Shown here piece by piece: positions 40,421-42,128 of a stretch of 42,128 nt of DNA (the first letter of the stretch is position 1; the number at the start of each line of letters is the position of its first letter). Under the pieces are notes generated by a model. That model was not told the DNA's origin. It did no database searches and worked only from the letters and a program-made list of their open reading frames with translations. The position numbers were made by a program, and so were the translations under genes. Origin of the DNA: an uncultured Muribaculaceae bacterium. Lineage in GTDB: Bacteria > Bacteroidota > Bacteroidia > Bacteroidales > Muribaculaceae. The stretch spans positions 1 through 42,128 of the forward strand of contig CAJTNN010000022.1 in assembly GCA_910577585.1 (NCBI GenBank). The letters are read 5' to 3'.

Positions 40421-40527
40421 TTTGGTACATCGTCAAATTATGATTAATTTTGTCTTTTGAGCCGTGACAGCGGGGGCACTCTGCTCCCGCTGCCACGGAG
40501 GCTTGATTTATATTACAAAACTACATC
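40421..40527 (+). promoter_or_regulatory. Promoter and hairpin leader of lgt
   Basis: TTTG at 40421-40424, a 20-bp spacer and TAATTTTG at 40445-40452. The ~70-base leader forms a long hairpin: CCGTG (40462-40466) with CACGG (40494-40498), inside it AGCGGG (40469-40474) with CCCGCT (40486-40491). No T-run follows. Confidence 0.75.
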
Positions 40528-41379
40528 ATGATTGCTGAAATTATTTGGAACGCTGACCCGATTCTGTTCTCTCTCGGTCCGATAAGCGTAAGATGGTACG
40601 GTCTTATGTTTGCCATCGGTTTCTTCATAGGTTATCAGATTGTGGCGGCCATGTTCAAACATGAGGGGGCGCCTGAGAGATGGCTTGGTATCCTGCTGGC
40701 CTATCTGCTTGTGGGCACTATCGTGGGAGCGCGCCTCGGACATGTTTTCTTCTATGAATGGGGCTATTATTCGCAACACCCGGCTGAGATTCTGAAAGTG
40801 TGGCAGGGGGGATTGGCAAGCCATGGGGGCACCATCGGCAATATCATCGGGCTGCTCATATTCTCATGGTGTGTGAGCAAGAAACCGGCTTCGTGGGTGT
40901 TTGACAAGATTGTGATTCCGATTGCGTTGGTGGGTGGCCTCATCCGTCTGGGTAATCTGATGAACAGTGAAATCTACGGCGGCCCGACGTCGCTGCCCTG
41001 GGGGTTCATCTTTGTGCGCAACGGCGAGACCCTCCCCTGTCATCCCACACAGATATATGAGGCACTCTGCTATTTCGCATTGTTTGCGGTGCTTATGTGG
41101 ATGTACTGGAAGCGTAATGCAGAAGAGCGCCCATGGCTGATTACGGGCGTATTCTTCATCGGCATCTTCGTGCCGCGCTTTCTGATTGAGTATCTGAAGA
41201 ATGTGCAGGTTAGCTCGGAATATGAGATGATTCAGCAATATGGCATGAATCTGGGGCAGATGCTGAGCATACCCTTCATATTGATTGGCGTGGTGCTGGT
41301 GGTGATTGCCATGTGCCGTCCGCGTCAGCACTGGAGCTTCCCTAATCATTTCGCTCCTGAGAAAACGTCGGGCAAATGA
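40528..41379 (+). CDS. lgt: Prolipoprotein diacylglyceryl transferase
   Basis: 283 residues, the usual size. Lgt adds diacylglycerol to the lipobox cysteine of prolipoproteins at the inner membrane. Several membrane segments, starting VRWYGLMFAIGFFIGYQIVA. Key motifs: GARLGHVFFYE, GGLASHGGTIGN, and the signature GGLIRLGNLMNSEIYG with the conserved Arg, then PCHPTQIYEAL. The many lipoproteins in this window would use it. Its stop overlaps the start of the next gene (ATGA). Confidence 0.97.
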   Translation: MIAEIIWNADPILFSLGPISVRWYGLMFAIGFFIGYQIVAAMFKHEGAPERWLGILLAYLLVGTIVGARLGHVFFYEWGYYSQHPAEILKVWQGGLASHGGTIGNIIGLLIFSWCVSKKPASWVFDKIVIPIALVGGLIRLGNLMNSEIYGGPTSLPWGFIFVRNGETLPCHPTQIYEALCYFALFAVLMWMYWKRNAEERPWLITGVFFIGIFVPRFLIEYLKNVQVSSEYEMIQQYGMNLGQMLSIPFILIGVVLVVIAMCRPRQHWSFPNHFAPEKTSGK

Positions 41380-42128
41380 TTTTGCGCAGACTTATCGCTG
41401 CTCTGGCGCGCCCTGCGGCGGCGCTGATGCATCGCTGCGGACTGATGAGGCGCCAGGTCTATGTGCGCATGGATGGGGGCCTGGCCTCGCAGATGCACTT
41501 CTACCTGGTAGGTGAGTATTTCCGCAATCGAGGCTTCGATGTGGAGTATGAACTTGATTGGTATGATTATTGCGGGCGCGACCTGACAGGCAACTTCGCC
41601 CGAAATTTTGAGTTGCTGAAGTTTGCGCCGTCACTCCCCTTCCGCAGGGTCAGCAATCAGCTCAAGGTGTCGCTCTACCGGTTGCTCTATAAGCATGTGA
41701 ATGACTATGAGGCCTCGCCGGCAAGCTGGCAGGCATTGAAAGCTCCGATATATCTTGATGGATATTATCCTGCCGGAGAGGGGTTTTACGGCGATATGCG
41801 CAAGGTGTTTGTGGCCGAGCCGGTAGATGTGGATGCAGCCAATAGCGAAATGGGGCGCCGCATCTCGGAGGCGGCCGAGGCTGTGGGTATGCACGTCAGG
41901 CGTGGCGACCTGGCAGTCGACACCTACGCTTATGGTGCTCCGGCATCTGACGACTACTTTATCAAGGCCATCCGGCTTATGCAAGGCCGCCATGGTGCCG
42001 ATATCCCATTCTTTATCTTCAGCGACGAACCGCAGTGGGTGCGCACCCATCTGCTGCCGCAATTCCCGAAGGGCTGCTATGAGATAGTCAACCTCAATGG
42101 ATCTGACAAGGGCTACCTCGACCTCTGG
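41376..42128 (+). CDS. Alpha-1,2-fucosyltransferase-like GT11 enzyme (partial, runs off the window)
   Basis: 251 codons are visible from ATG 41376 to the last base, with no stop. GT11 features: VYVRMDGGLASQMHFYLVGEYF near the start (the family's G.GN.L.Q position), MHVRRGDLA (HxRRGD, GDP-fucose site) at ~170 and IPFFIFSDEPQWVR at ~211, then DKGYLDLW at the window edge. It transfers fucose from GDP-fucose to surface glycans or O-antigen. The start overlaps the lgt stop, so the two genes are likely co-transcribed. The acceptor cannot be told. Confidence 0.85.
   Translation, partial: MILRRLIAALARPAAALMHRCGLMRRQVYVRMDGGLASQMHFYLVGEYFRNRGFDVEYELDWYDYCGRDLTGNFARNFELLKFAPSLPFRRVSNQLKVSLYRLLYKHVNDYEASPASWQALKAPIYLDGYYPAGEGFYGDMRKVFVAEPVDVDAANSEMGRRISEAAEAVGMHVRRGDLAVDTYAYGAPASDDYFIKAIRLMQGRHGADIPFFIFSDEPQWVRTHLLPQFPKGCYEIVNLNGSDKGYLDLW

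Overview
The window looks like chromosome from a gut-type Bacteroidales bacterium, most likely a Muribaculaceae/Bacteroides relative. Several promoters fit the Bacteroidetes pattern (TTG or TTTG, a 20-bp spacer, TAnnTTTG), and most genes lack a strong Shine-Dalgarno site. The gene families (DUF3316, PspC/PadR pair, GG-leader peptide, BspA-like repeats, TonB-type barrels) point the same way. The species cannot be fixed from this sequence alone.

Layout. (1) 1-5335 is a lower-GC accessory block. It holds the end of a DUF2726-type protein, an exonuclease III-like protein that has lost catalytic residues, a zinc alcohol dehydrogenase, a RhuM protein (these four overlap one another) and a MqsR-like toxin with an HTH-Panacea antitoxin. 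(2) 5470-14380 is richer in GC: DUF2461 protein, PorE-like OmpA lipoprotein plus barrel, PadR-PspC operon with a clear operator, a BspA-like lipoprotein behind a long structured leader, an Abi_2 protein, a MITE-like element and a PepSY-like protein. (3) 14801-24171 holds a PIF1-like helicase, the queuosine-precursor operon queF-queC-queD-queE (minus strand) with repeat-filled spacers, a coiled-coil protein, the aspS-nif3-zinc ribbon operon and tRNA-Leu(UAG). (4) 24285-36100 holds topoisomerase IV subunit A, the DUF3316-S41 pair, small proteins, an AhpF-N-like protein, tRNA-Gly(CCC), an LptF/G permease and pta-ackA. (5) 36147-40410 is an AT-rich insertion carrying a ribosomal peptide (RiPP) cassette. 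(6) 40421-42128 holds lgt and the start of a GT11 fucosyltransferase.

The most notable system is the RiPP cassette. A 77-residue precursor has a Bacteroidales double-glycine leader (ending SKILGG). Its core has cysteines spaced exactly nine residues apart (C39, C48, C57, C66, C75), four of them in Cys-x3-Asn motifs. It is followed by a radical SAM/SPASM enzyme with all expected cysteines, and then, overlapping that gene, by a TonB-receptor-like outer-membrane barrel. The layout resembles ranthipeptide systems that make Cys-x3-Asp thioethers, but with Asn as the possible acceptor. No peptidase or inner-membrane exporter is present, so these would have to be supplied from elsewhere.
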